This document shows, piece after piece, positions 1 to 7,046 of a stretch of 13,150 nt of DNA. The notes beneath the pieces are model-generated. The model made no database searches. It was given only the letters and a program-made list of their open reading frames with translations, and had not been told where the DNA came from. The translations under genes and the position numbers were made by a program. This DNA comes from Acidimicrobiia bacterium (GTDB lineage: Bacteria > Actinomycetota > Acidimicrobiia > Spongiisociales > SHLN01): positions 1 through 13,150 of the forward strand of contig JAUXLW010000015.1 in NCBI GenBank assembly GCA_030623545.1, read 5' to 3'. Each line of letters starts with the position of its first letter. The first letter of the stretch is position 1.

Positions 1-45
1 GACCAAAAGGCCGGTCAGCTTGCTCTCGACTTCTGCACGGTCCAC
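1..45 (-). CDS. acpP: Probable acyl carrier protein, N-terminal 15 codons only
   Basis: Only the first 15 codons are in the window, reading MDRAEVESKLTGLLV from a GTG at 45-43; the rest lies beyond the left edge. A strong Shine-Dalgarno AGGAGG at 51-56 sits 6 nt before the GTG, and only 13 nt separate it from the fabG stop, so it belongs to the same operon. An acidic amphipathic first helix fits acyl carrier protein, and the order fabD-fabH-fabG-acpP is common. The start is directly supported by the sequence; the identity is mostly inferred from gene order, because the phosphopantetheine serine motif (DSL) is not visible. If correct, it carries the growing acyl chain in the cytoplasm for FabD, FabH and FabG. 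Confidence 0.55.
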   Translation of the reverse strand, partial: MDRAEVESKLTGLLV

Positions 46-58
46 TCTTTTCCTCCTC

Positions 59-796
59 TTAAATCGCCAGTCCGCCGTCGACGACAACAACCTGGCCGTT
101 CACATATCCCGCCTGCTCACCGGCAAGATAGCCAACAGCAAACGCAATCTCTTGCGGGGTGCCAAAGCGCCCAACACTTACTCGCCGCTTCACCTCCGCC
201 CGGGTCGCGTCATCGAGCTCCGCGGTCATATCGGTCTCGATGAAACCGGGGGCGACGGCGTTTACCGTGATGCCTCGCGACCCAACTTCCTTGGCAACAG
301 CCTTAGTGAAGCCGATAATCCCCGCCTTGGCTGCCGAGTAGTTGGCCTGGCCGGCGTTTCCGCTAATGCCGGCAACCGAGGTAACCGAAATCACCCGGCC
401 CCAGCGGGCTTTGACCATCGGGCGCAGAGCCACCTTGGTGCACAAGAAGACCGAGCGCAGGTTGGTCGCGAGAACGTCATCCCAATCGGTGACCTTCATG
501 CGTAACAGCAGCCCGTCGCGAGTGATTCCTGCGCTGTTGACGAGGATCTCCACCGGTCCGAGCGATGACTCCACTTCCTGAAACAAACCCGCAACAGCTT
601 CGTCGGAGCCGACGTCGGCACCGACGGACTTCGCCTCTCCCCCACCCGCGCGGATCTTCTCCGCAACTGCCTCGGCCTCGTCCTCGGAGCGAATGTAGTT
701 AACGGCCACCCGGTGACCATCGGCTGCCAGTTGTTCGGCAATGGCACGGCCGATGCCCCGCGAGGCTCCAGTAACCAGGGCAACGCGTGAGATCAT
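59..796 (-). CDS. fabG: 3-oxoacyl-[acyl-carrier-protein] reductase FabG
   Basis: A 245-residue short-chain dehydrogenase/reductase, the usual FabG length. It reduces 3-oxoacyl-ACP to 3-hydroxyacyl-ACP with NADPH, the first reductive step of each fatty-acid elongation cycle, in the cytoplasm. Visible marks are the cofactor glycine motif TGASRGIG (residues 9-16), NSAG at 87-90, and the catalytic set N112, S140, Y153 and K157 within SVTSVAG and YSAAK. The C-terminal NGQVVVVDGG signature ends the Rossmann fold. The ATG overlaps the fabH stop by 4 nt (ATGA, 793-796), which indicates translational coupling; a GGAGG lies about 12 nt upstream, too far to be a strong ribosome site. SDR enzymes vary in substrate, but the fab operon context makes FabG very likely. 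Confidence 0.95.
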   Translation of the reverse strand: MISRVALVTGASRGIGRAIAEQLAADGHRVAVNYIRSEDEAEAVAEKIRAGGGEAKSVGADVGSDEAVAGLFQEVESSLGPVEILVNSAGITRDGLLLRMKVTDWDDVLATNLRSVFLCTKVALRPMVKARWGRVISVTSVAGISGNAGQANYSAAKAGIIGFTKAVAKEVGSRGITVNAVAPGFIETDMTAELDDATRAEVKRRVSVGRFGTPQEIAFAVGYLAGEQAGYVNGQVVVVDGGLAI

Positions 797-1881
797 CCCC
801 GCGGACCGCCTCCGAAGTAGGCGAAGTTGTCTGCCAGCAGGTCAAGAACCGTGGCGTCCGTGGGCGGAAGCTCTTCATCTATTTCGGAAATCGGTGTAAC
901 CCTCGAACCAAACTTGAGAGCGACGGCGGCCCAGCTCAGGCCGGCGCCAAAGGCGGCGAAAACCAGCTTGGATCCCGGCTGCACTCGTCCATTCTCCAGG
1001 GCTTCGGTGAGGGCGATGGGAATTGTCGCAGCCGAGGTATTGCCGTACGAGGCGATGTTGACGAACACCTTCGATGAGTCCAGTTTGAGCCGCCGGGCGG
1101 TAGCGTCGATGATCCGCACGTTGGCCTGGTGAGGAACCAGCAGGTCGATGTCGTCGACGCTCCAGCCCGCTTCCTCGATCACCGCGGACGATGCGTCACC
1201 CATCGCCTTTACTGCCCGCTTGAATACCTCGGGACCGTTCATCGAGATGGCGGCGAGCTGATGGTTACGCTCGACCTCCTTGTAGCCGGTGGCTGAACCG
1301 CTCCCCTCGGCCCACAGTATCTCAGCGACGGATCCGTCGGAGCCCATCCGGGAAGCGATGATGCCGGCATCTTCGTCCGTGGCCTGGACCACCACTGCGC
1401 CGGCCCCGTCGCCGAAGAGGACCGCAGTGCTCCGATCGCTGAAATCGAGCAAATGGGTGAGGACATCTGCTCCGATCACCAGCGCGGTGTCGATGACACC
1501 GGACGCCACCATTCCCGAAGCCGAGATCAGGCTGTACAGGAAGCCCGAGCAGGCGGCATTTTGGTCGAAAGCCCCGGCAGAGGTTGCGCCCAGCTTGTTC
1601 TGGACCATGCCGGCGGCTGAAGGCATGAGCGTGTCGGGGGTACAGGTCGCGACCATCACCAGATCGACGTCCTCCGGTTCGACTCCGGCGGCCGCTAAGG
1701 CTCGTTTCCCGGCCAACGCAGCCAAATCCGAAAGAGGAACGTGGCTGATCCGGCGCTCTTTGATGCCGGTTCTGGTGGTTATCCACTCGTCGTCGGTGTC
1801 GACGATCGATTCGAGATCGTGATTGGTGAGAAGCGTGGGCGGCAAACACTTGCCCCAGCCTGTAATTAACGCATTCCGCAC
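793..1881 (-). CDS. fabH: 3-oxoacyl-[acyl-carrier-protein] synthase III (KAS III)
   Basis: KAS III condenses an acyl-CoA primer with malonyl-ACP and so starts fatty-acid synthesis. The catalytic triad of the family is present: Cys in DQNAACSGF, His in VPHQAN and Asn in SYGNTSAA (C111, H251 and N281 counted from the GTG start). I chose the GTG at 1881-1879 because a GGAGG (1887-1891) sits 5 nt before it and the protein then begins MRNALITGWGKCLPP, like other FabH N-termini. A longer version from ATG 1902 adds seven residues, has no ribosome site and starts 1 nt after the fabD stop. At 362 residues it is longer than the usual 315-335; the excess is a C-terminal tail of about 30 residues (acidic, then aromatic and glycine-rich) after the core ends near WAAVALKFG. 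Its stop overlaps fabG. Confidence 0.93.
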   Translation of the reverse strand: MRNALITGWGKCLPPTLLTNHDLESIVDTDDEWITTRTGIKERRISHVPLSDLAALAGKRALAAAGVEPEDVDLVMVATCTPDTLMPSAAGMVQNKLGATSAGAFDQNAACSGFLYSLISASGMVASGVIDTALVIGADVLTHLLDFSDRSTAVLFGDGAGAVVVQATDEDAGIIASRMGSDGSVAEILWAEGSGSATGYKEVERNHQLAAISMNGPEVFKRAVKAMGDASSAVIEEAGWSVDDIDLLVPHQANVRIIDATARRLKLDSSKVFVNIASYGNTSAATIPIALTEALENGRVQPGSKLVFAAFGAGLSWAAVALKFGSRVTPISEIDEELPPTDATVLDLLADNFAYFGGGPRG

Positions 1882-1886
1882 TGGTA

Positions 1887-1891
1887 CCTCC
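1887..1891 (-). promoter_or_regulatory. Shine-Dalgarno GGAGG that decides the fabH start
   Basis: On the minus strand GGAGG is followed after 5 nt (TACCA) by GTG at 1881. It lies inside the seven codons added by the upstream ATG at 1902, so that ATG is probably not the main start. Confidence 0.6.
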
Positions 1892-1903
1892 GGAGCGGTC
1901 ATC

Positions 1904-2830
1904 TTATGGTGAATTCAATTGGCTAGCCGCCTCTTCCAGGTCCTCGACGCTGCTGACTGTGATTATCCGGGCGTCGGTAACTGTCCTCTTGGCCATGCTG
2001 GCAGTGACATCCCCCGGCCCAAGATGGACGAACGTGTCGATCCCGGCCCCGGCCATCGCCTGAAGACTCTGGCCAAACCTGACAGGTGAAACCACCTGTT
2101 GCAGAAGGGATGTGCGCACATCATCGACCGGAGCTGCCGTCAGGTTGGCCCATACCGGAAACCGGGGAGCGCCAAAGCTGACACCATGGACAGCCTCTGC
2201 CAGAAGCTCAACGGCCGGCTCCATGAAGGGGGAATGAAAGCCTCCCGCCACTTTGAGCGGCACCACCCGTCGCGCCCCATACTCACCTCCGTGCTCGGCG
2301 AACCATTCCAGATCATCCAGGCCACCGGCCATCACGATCTGGCCCGGCGCATTGAGATTGGCCACCCACAGGCTGCCCTCGTGATCGCGCCGTGTCGCAG
2401 CAGCCTCCTCAGCCCGGTCTTGATCGACGCCCAGGACGGCCACCATGCCGCTCGGCTCCTGCTCGGCCGCCCGGGCCATCGCCAGACCCCGCGCCGCCAC
2501 CAGCCTGAGACCGGTTTGGTAGTCGAATACACCGGCTGCAGCCAGGGCGGTGTATTCGCCGAGGGAATGGCCGGCGGCCGCTCGCGGGTCTTCGGTAACA
2601 AGTGCAGAGAGCTCAGCCCAAAGCGCGTATGCCACTGCATAAAGGGCAGGCTGGGCCTTGTCCGTGCTGGTAAGAGCCTCCTCGGGTCCCTCGAGGCAAA
2701 TAGAGCGCAACGACCATCCCAGCACCTCGTCGGCGGCCTCTCCCAGAAACGCCGGGCTGAGATCGAACAGTTCGGCGCCCATGCCGACAAACTGGCTTCC
2801 CTGACCTGGGAAAAGAATGGCGTAGCCCAT
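1904..2830 (-). CDS. fabD: Malonyl-CoA:ACP transacylase FabD
   Basis: A 308-residue acyltransferase that moves malonyl from CoA to the phosphopantetheine arm of ACP, supplying the extender unit for FabH and the elongating synthases. Visible motifs are FPGQGSQ near the N-terminus (7-13, oxyanion hole), the nucleophile elbow GHSLGEY with S89, the malonyl-carboxylate-binding arginine R114 in VAARG, and the catalytic H199 in GGFHSPFM. Length and motif order match stand-alone bacterial FabD. The ATG at 2830 gives the normal family N-terminus (MGYAILFPGQ), but no Shine-Dalgarno lies directly before it. A short in-frame ORF with a perfect AGGAGG ends 3 nt upstream, so translation may be coupled to that leader. 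The fabD stop is 22 nt from the chosen fabH start. Confidence 0.95.
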   Translation of the reverse strand: MGYAILFPGQGSQFVGMGAELFDLSPAFLGEAADEVLGWSLRSICLEGPEEALTSTDKAQPALYAVAYALWAELSALVTEDPRAAAGHSLGEYTALAAAGVFDYQTGLRLVAARGLAMARAAEQEPSGMVAVLGVDQDRAEEAAATRRDHEGSLWVANLNAPGQIVMAGGLDDLEWFAEHGGEYGARRVVPLKVAGGFHSPFMEPAVELLAEAVHGVSFGAPRFPVWANLTAAPVDDVRTSLLQQVVSPVRFGQSLQAMAGAGIDTFVHLGPGDVTASMAKRTVTDARIITVSSVEDLEEAASQLNSP

Positions 2831-2833
2831 GGC

Positions 2834-2878
2834 CTATGTGACTCGGAGGCGGAAGCGGCGGTTACCGGCCGCCGGCAC
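2834..2878 (-). other. Possible leader ORF or amber-interrupted 5' extension of fabD
   Basis: AGGAGG at 2886-2891 is followed after 7 nt by a GTG (2878-2876) opening 14 codons (MPAAGNRRFRLRVT) that end in TAG at 2836-2834, only 3 nt before the fabD ATG and in the same frame. A 6-bp hairpin (CGGCGG 2856-2861 with CCGCCG 2869-2874, 7-nt loop) lies inside it. It may be a short leader peptide that brings ribosomes to fabD. It could also be the relic of a longer FabD start interrupted by an amber codon, or chance. The strong ribosome site and spacing are seen; the function is inferred. Confidence 0.3.
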
Positions 2879-2921
2879 CGAGCACCCTCCTAGTTGTCCG
2901 TCGCAGAAGAAAAGCACCGCG

Positions 2922-3317
2922 CTATTTCCCCGAAAGTCCACTAGCTGCGGCCAAAGCCTGGTCGACGGCCGCGTCGCCCACGTCGCGGTGGGTGACGAAC
3001 CTGACCACTCCCGGCTTGATCAAGCTGACCAGCACATCTTGTTCACGCATCCGGTCCACGAACTCTTCTCCAGTCATCGGCAATGCATCATCGCTCAGGG
3101 TCACCATGTTGGTGGGACCTCCCCCAATTGCTTCGGAAAACATCTCACTCAGACCGGCTCGCAAGTCTCCGGCCCTGGCATGATCCTCAACCAGCCGGTC
3201 GCGGTCTCGCAACCCGATCAGAGCGGCTGCCGCCAGGACGCCGGCCTGGCGCATCTCGTCGGTTGGACGAGTGACAGTATCTGACCGGAAGTCGACTATT
3301 GAGGTAGGAGGCGGCAC
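2922..3317 (-). pseudogene. ltaE: Threonine aldolase with the middle deleted in frame
   Basis: The N-terminus (SIVDFRSDTVTRPTDEMRQA) is the signature start of low-specificity L-threonine aldolase, the PLP enzyme that splits threonine to glycine and acetaldehyde. It runs directly into GVLAAAALIGLRDRDRL, which in intact family members follows a GGGMRQAG motif about two thirds along. The C-terminal domain continues with HARAGDL, PTNMVTL and VRFVTHRDV to the stop. About 200 residues, including the PLP-binding lysine region, are absent, leaving roughly 132 residues instead of about 340. The join falls at MRQA (near 3243-3254), a tetrad resembling sequence at both family positions, so recombination between short repeats, or assembly collapse across them, is likely. 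I chose GTG 3317, which sits 8 nt after a TAAACT box and suggests a leaderless transcript. The product cannot be an active aldolase. Confidence 0.75.
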
Positions 3318-3325
3318 GGCTACCA

Positions 3326-3331
3326 AGTTTA
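3326..3331 (-). promoter_or_regulatory. Putative -10 box TAAACT, leaderless promoter for the ltaE remnant
   Basis: TAAACT (TANNNT type) on the minus strand ends 8 nt before the GTG at 3317. Transcription would begin at or next to the start codon, an arrangement common in actinobacteria. No clear -35 is visible. Confidence 0.4.
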
Positions 3332-3366
3332 GGCTGCGCTGGCCCCCGACCCCCGGGCCGCCTAAA
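3328..3366. repeat. Inverted repeat TTTAGGC / GCCTAAA between divergent genes
   Basis: A perfect 7-bp inverted repeat (arms 3328-3334 and 3360-3366, 25-nt GC-rich spacer) lies between the ltaE remnant and glgP. Each arm contains most of a -10 box: reading outward, the two sides are GCCTAAACT and GCCTAAAGT. It may simply be two similar promoters, or a symmetric regulator site. Confidence 0.4.
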
Positions 3367-3368
3367 GT
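3363..3368 (+). promoter_or_regulatory. Putative -10 box TAAAGT for glgP
   Basis: TAAAGT (TANNNT type) lies 29 nt before the ATG at 3398, which would give a leader of about 20 nt. No convincing -35 is seen. Confidence 0.35.
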
Positions 3369-3397
3369 CGCCATCCCCCCTAACCGAGATTTCTTTG

Positions 3398-5527
3398 ATG
3401 CAGGTCGACATTCAAACCATCCCCGGTGCCCAGATCGCACTGCCCGACGAGTTCGATCGGCTCTACGACCTCGCTCACAACCTCTGGTGGTCGTGGGACG
3501 ACACTGCTACTGCCATGTGGGGGCATGCGGATCCGGCACGCTGGGCCGAGGCCGAGAACCCCATATCACTCTTGCAGGGAACCGACATGGCGACCTGGGA
3601 TCGCCTCCATAGCGACAGCCGCTTCGTGCACGATTACAAGGACGTCGTTCGTCGATTCGATTCCTACCTCACGGAGGACGACACGTGGTCATCGGAGCAG
3701 GTCCCCCCGCTGAACGGCCCGGTGGCATACATGTGCACCGAATATGGCCTCCATCACGAGCTCCCTTTCTATTCCGGTGGTCTCGGAGTGCTGGCTGGTG
3801 ACCACCTGAAGACGGCCTCCGACCTGGGTATCCCGATGGTGGCGATCGGGGTGCTTTTTCACCTTGGCTATTTCCGGCAGGCGGTTGACCCGGACGGAGA
3901 TCAGCAGCACTACTACCCGGCTATGGATATTTCGCGCTTGCCGGTGGATCCGGTCAGATCCCCCGGCGGCGGGCACCTGAAAGTCGATCTCGACTTTCCG
4001 GGAAGGACCGTGCGAGTGGCAGCCTGGAAACTTCAAGTAGGCCGGGTGCCGCTGATTCTTCTGGACACCGACCTCCCGGAAAACGATCCTTCCGACCGCA
4101 CCATCACACACCTCCTCTACGTGCGGGGTCGGGACATGCGCCTCGCCCAGGAGCTGGTTCTCGGTGTTGGAGGCGTCAAGGTCCTCAGGAAGCTCGGCAT
4201 CGCCCCGGCGGTATGGCACGTCAATGAGGGGCACTCGGCCTTCAGTCTCCTGGCGCGGACTGTAAGGCGAATGGAGGAAGGCGCCAGTTTCGACGAGGCA
4301 CGGATCGGTATCCGGGCCAAGACACTTTTCACTCTGCACACTCCAGTCCCCGCCGGGAACGAGCGCTTCGACCCCGGCGAAGTGCAGCGCTATGCCGACT
4401 ATCTCTTCCCCGGGATTGAGCCGGGCACCATCGCCGACATGGGCAAAACAAAAGAGCACGACGAGGGTTTCGACCTGGGAGCGCTCGCCATCAGGTTTTC
4501 TTCGTTTGTCAACGGTGTCAGCCAGCGCCATGGCCAGGTGGCGAGCCAGCAATGGAATCACTTGATTGGAGGCCCCGCCTCGGCGATCACCAACGGGGTC
4601 CACGTCCCCACCTGGGTCGGGCATTCAATACATCGAGTGTTCAGTGACGCCCTCGGGTCCGATTGGCCTGTCCGGCTGGCGGATTCGGCCACCTGGGATG
4701 AAAAGATTCGGGCAATCCCCGACGATGAGCTGTGGCATGCCCACCAGGCTCAGAAGGATGTCATGACGCGCCAAATCCGCCGGCGGATTCGTTCCCAGGC
4801 CAGCCGCCACGGACTGGGACCGGATCAGCTCAAGGAAATTGGTGAGATGCTGCCGCTCGATCGGCTCACCATTGGCTTCGCCCGCCGTTTCGCGACCTAT
4901 AAGCGAGCCACCCTCCTCCTCCACGACCTTCCCCGCCTCCAGGCCATCCTCACCAACCCGGAAAAGCCGGTGCAGGTTGTGTTCGCCGGCAAAGCTCATC
5001 CCGCGGACCAGGAGGGCCAGGAACTCATTCGCCGCGTGGTGGAGCTGTCCCAGCGTCCTGAATTCCGCGGCCACCTCTTTTTCGTCGAGAACTACGACAT
5101 GGCCCTCGGCCAGCTTCTCACGGGTGGCAGCGATGTTTGGCTCAACAGCCCGACACCCCCGAAGGAGGCGAGCGGCACTTCCGGCATGAAAGCGGCGATG
5201 AATGGAGCCCTCAACCTCAGTGTGCCGGACGGGTGGTGGAATGAAGCAGCCCGCCACGGCGAGAACGGGTGGTCCTTTGGGCCGCCGGGCCTCGAAAGCA
5301 GGCCGGACGCCGAGGATGCCGACTCGCTCTACGCCATCCTCGAACAAGAGGTAGTCCCGCTCTACTACACGCGAAATGGGGACAACGTCCCCAAGGCCTG
5401 GGTAGCGATGATGAAGGAAGCCATCGTGTCCTCGGCGTTCCCCTTCTCCTCACATCGCATGCTCATGCAGTACGCGGGCCAGGCCTATTTCCCGTTGGCT
5501 GAGGCCGGCGCCCAGGCAGGTCGATAG
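3398..5527 (+). CDS. glgP: Alpha-glucan (glycogen) phosphorylase, GT35, short form
   Basis: This enzyme phosphorolyses the alpha-1,4 ends of glycogen or maltodextrin to glucose-1-phosphate, using PLP, in the cytoplasm. The 709-residue protein opens with a DUF3417 region (about residues 15-105, LAHNLWWSWDD). Phosphorylase motifs follow: FYSGGLGVLAGDHLK (about 125-139), WHVNEGHSAF (about 273-282), HTPVPAGNERF (about 314-324), ITNGVHVPTW and ARRFATYKR. The PLP site is EASGTSGMKAAMNG, with the Schiff-base lysine at about 598. It ends soon after the catalytic core and lacks the extra C-terminal region of the roughly 860-residue mycobacterial GlgP. I chose ATG 3398 over the adjacent TTG 3395; only a weak GAG precedes it. 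It is divergent from the ltaE remnant and 89 nt upstream of pncB. Confidence 0.93.
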   Translation: MQVDIQTIPGAQIALPDEFDRLYDLAHNLWWSWDDTATAMWGHADPARWAEAENPISLLQGTDMATWDRLHSDSRFVHDYKDVVRRFDSYLTEDDTWSSEQVPPLNGPVAYMCTEYGLHHELPFYSGGLGVLAGDHLKTASDLGIPMVAIGVLFHLGYFRQAVDPDGDQQHYYPAMDISRLPVDPVRSPGGGHLKVDLDFPGRTVRVAAWKLQVGRVPLILLDTDLPENDPSDRTITHLLYVRGRDMRLAQELVLGVGGVKVLRKLGIAPAVWHVNEGHSAFSLLARTVRRMEEGASFDEARIGIRAKTLFTLHTPVPAGNERFDPGEVQRYADYLFPGIEPGTIADMGKTKEHDEGFDLGALAIRFSSFVNGVSQRHGQVASQQWNHLIGGPASAITNGVHVPTWVGHSIHRVFSDALGSDWPVRLADSATWDEKIRAIPDDELWHAHQAQKDVMTRQIRRRIRSQASRHGLGPDQLKEIGEMLPLDRLTIGFARRFATYKRATLLLHDLPRLQAILTNPEKPVQVVFAGKAHPADQEGQELIRRVVELSQRPEFRGHLFFVENYDMALGQLLTGGSDVWLNSPTPPKEASGTSGMKAAMNGALNLSVPDGWWNEAARHGENGWSFGPPGLESRPDAEDADSLYAILEQEVVPLYYTRNGDNVPKAWVAMMKEAIVSSAFPFSSHRMLMQYAGQAYFPLAEAGAQAGR

Positions 5528-5563
5528 GGCTTGGCGGGAAAGCGACAGCCGGATCTGCCGTCT

Positions 5564-5569
5564 TATGCT
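5564..5569 (+). promoter_or_regulatory. Possible -10 box TATGCT before pncB
   Basis: TATGCT lies in the 89-nt gap after glgP, 47 nt before the pncB GTG. No good -35 is visible, and read-through from glgP is equally possible because I see no terminator in the gap. Confidence 0.25.
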
Positions 5570-5616
5570 GTGAGACACCGAATGGACGATTACCAACCTG
5601 CCCCGGGGGGAATCGA

Positions 5617-6957
5617 GTGACAGCATGGGTCGGGAACGACAACCTGGCATTGCTCACTGATTTTTACGAGTTCACCATGGCCCAGGCGTACCACGCCACC
5701 GGGGCGAGTGACCCCGCCACCTTTGATCTCTTCGTGCGCAATCTGCCACCCAATCGGCGTTTCCTGGTGGCAGCGGGCCTCGAGGATGCTCTGAGCGGCC
5801 TCGAGCATTTCCGATTTCAACCAGCTGCGGTCGATTACCTGGCCTCGCTTGATCGGTTCACACCTGAGTTTCTCCAGTACCTGTCGAGCTTCCGCTTTTC
5901 CGGTGATGTGGCAGCCATCCCGGAAGGTGAAGTGTTCTTTCAGGGTGAGCCGGTGATACGGCTGACGGCGCCACTCCCGGAGGCCCAGCTAGTAGAAACG
6001 TTCCTTCTGAACACGATCGGGTTCCAATCGATGATCGCCAGTAAGGCAGCGCGGGTCGCCATCGCTTGTGGAGATCGCTCCTTTGTCGACTTCTCAGCCC
6101 GCCGGGTCCACGGTGCCGATGCGGCCCTCAAAGCCGCTCGCGCCAGCTTCATCGGCGGAGCGGCGGCCACCTCAACCTCGCTGGCCGGGCAGTTGTACGG
6201 GGTCCCGGTGGCAGGCACGATGGCGCATTCTTTCGTGCTTTCCTACGACTCGGAGGCTGAGGCTTTTCGGCAGTTTGCCAGGGCCCACCCCCAAGACGCA
6301 GTGCTCCTGATCGACACGTATGACACCGAGAAGGGCGCCAGGGTGGCAGCCGAGGTCGCCAACGAGCTCACTGCTGAGGGCATCGTCATCCATGGAGTGC
6401 GGATTGATTCGGGAGACCTGGTTCGGCTGGGGATGTCCGTGCGGCGGATCCTCGACCACGCCGGCCAATCAGCGATAGAGATCTTCGCCTCGGGAGACCT
6501 CGACGAGTGGCGCATCGCCGAGATCGTTGCTTCCGGGTGCCCGATTGACTCGTTCGGGGTTGGTACCCGCCTTGGCACCTCTAGCGACGCCCCCAACCTG
6601 GGAGTGGTTTACAAGCTCGTCGAGGACGACGGCGGTCCTGTGATGAAGCTGTCATCTGGCAAGGTGACCGTTCCCGGCCGCAAGCAGGTGTGGCGCCGCC
6701 GGGATCATGATCTGCTGGCGCTGGAAAGTGAGGGACCCCAGGATGGGCGCCCGCTGCTGGCGGAAGTGATGGCCGGCGGGACCCGGACGCTTGACCCTGA
6801 GCCCCTCACCGAAATTAGAGAGCGACGGGCGGAGAGCGTGGCGGCTTTGCCATCCCGGCTTCACAGCCTCGTCGGACCCGAACCTCCCTATCAGGTCGTG
6901 ATATCGGAAGAGCTCTCACGACTCGCAGAGAGAACCCAGCAGCAACTCCGCGGCTGA
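5617..6957 (+). CDS. pncB: Nicotinate phosphoribosyltransferase
   Basis: NAPRTase joins nicotinate to PRPP, with ATP hydrolysis, to give nicotinate mononucleotide, the entry step of the Preiss-Handler NAD salvage route. Family marks in the 446 residues are the N-terminal LLTDFYEFTMAQAY (12-25), FSARRVHG (159-166) at the phosphoribosyl site, GTMAHSFV (200-207) with H204 as the likely phosphorylated histidine, VRIDSGDL (261-268), the second phosphate loop ASGDLDEW (291-298) and DSFGVGTRLGTS (311-322). Length is normal for the family. GTG 5617 is chosen because translation gives the standard N-terminus and a G-rich stretch (GGGGGG) ends 6 nt upstream. The ATG a few bases further is out of frame. 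It follows glgP by 89 nt on the same strand, and no functional link to glycogen is evident. Confidence 0.93.
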   Translation: MTAWVGNDNLALLTDFYEFTMAQAYHATGASDPATFDLFVRNLPPNRRFLVAAGLEDALSGLEHFRFQPAAVDYLASLDRFTPEFLQYLSSFRFSGDVAAIPEGEVFFQGEPVIRLTAPLPEAQLVETFLLNTIGFQSMIASKAARVAIACGDRSFVDFSARRVHGADAALKAARASFIGGAAATSTSLAGQLYGVPVAGTMAHSFVLSYDSEAEAFRQFARAHPQDAVLLIDTYDTEKGARVAAEVANELTAEGIVIHGVRIDSGDLVRLGMSVRRILDHAGQSAIEIFASGDLDEWRIAEIVASGCPIDSFGVGTRLGTSSDAPNLGVVYKLVEDDGGPVMKLSSGKVTVPGRKQVWRRRDHDLLALESEGPQDGRPLLAEVMAGGTRTLDPEPLTEIRERRAESVAALPSRLHSLVGPEPPYQVVISEELSRLAERTQQQLRG

Positions 6958-6961
6958 CTCC

Positions 6962-7013
6962 CTCAGAATCTTCAGGTGAGTTTCAGGAATCTCAGGATCT
7001 CTTCAGGATCTCT
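6962..7013 (+). promoter_or_regulatory. Phased TTCAGG direct-repeat array, likely response-regulator operator
   Basis: Five copies of YTCAG(G/A) start at 6962, 6971, 6982, 6991 and 7002, with spacings 9, 11, 9, 11, so same-register copies recur every 20 bp and all lie on one helix face. The last two belong to a perfect 11-bp tandem TCAGGATCTCT (6992-7002 and 7003-7013). The array ends just upstream of a -10 box, covering the -35 position, as expected for activation by an OmpR/PhoB-type response regulator binding direct repeats. The repeats are seen; the regulator is inferred and is not encoded in this window. Confidence 0.6.
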
Positions 7014-7017
7014 GCCG

Positions 7018-7023
7018 TACGTT
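7018..7023 (+). promoter_or_regulatory. Putative -10 box TACGTT of the PepSY gene
   Basis: TACGTT (TANNNT type) begins 10 bp after the last TTCAGG repeat. It lies 23 nt before the ATG at 7047, which has AAAGGA (7037-7042) as ribosome site. The repeats occupy the place of a -35, pointing to activator-dependent transcription. Confidence 0.45.
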
Positions 7024-7046
7024 GGTTCCACGACAGAAAGGAACTC

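Noticed and set aside
20..505. 161-codon plus-strand frame at the left edge
   Set aside because: It is antisense to fabG, with low-complexity arginine/glycine-rich content and no ribosome site.
1289..1822. 177-codon plus-strand frame
   Set aside because: It is antisense to fabH and rich in Ser/Ala/Pro as expected for a shadow frame.
3689..5347. Two long minus-strand open frames (311 and 240 codons) opposite glgP
   Set aside because: They lie antisense to a clearly coding gene with intact family motifs, have no recognisable domain, and are expected from strong GC codon bias.
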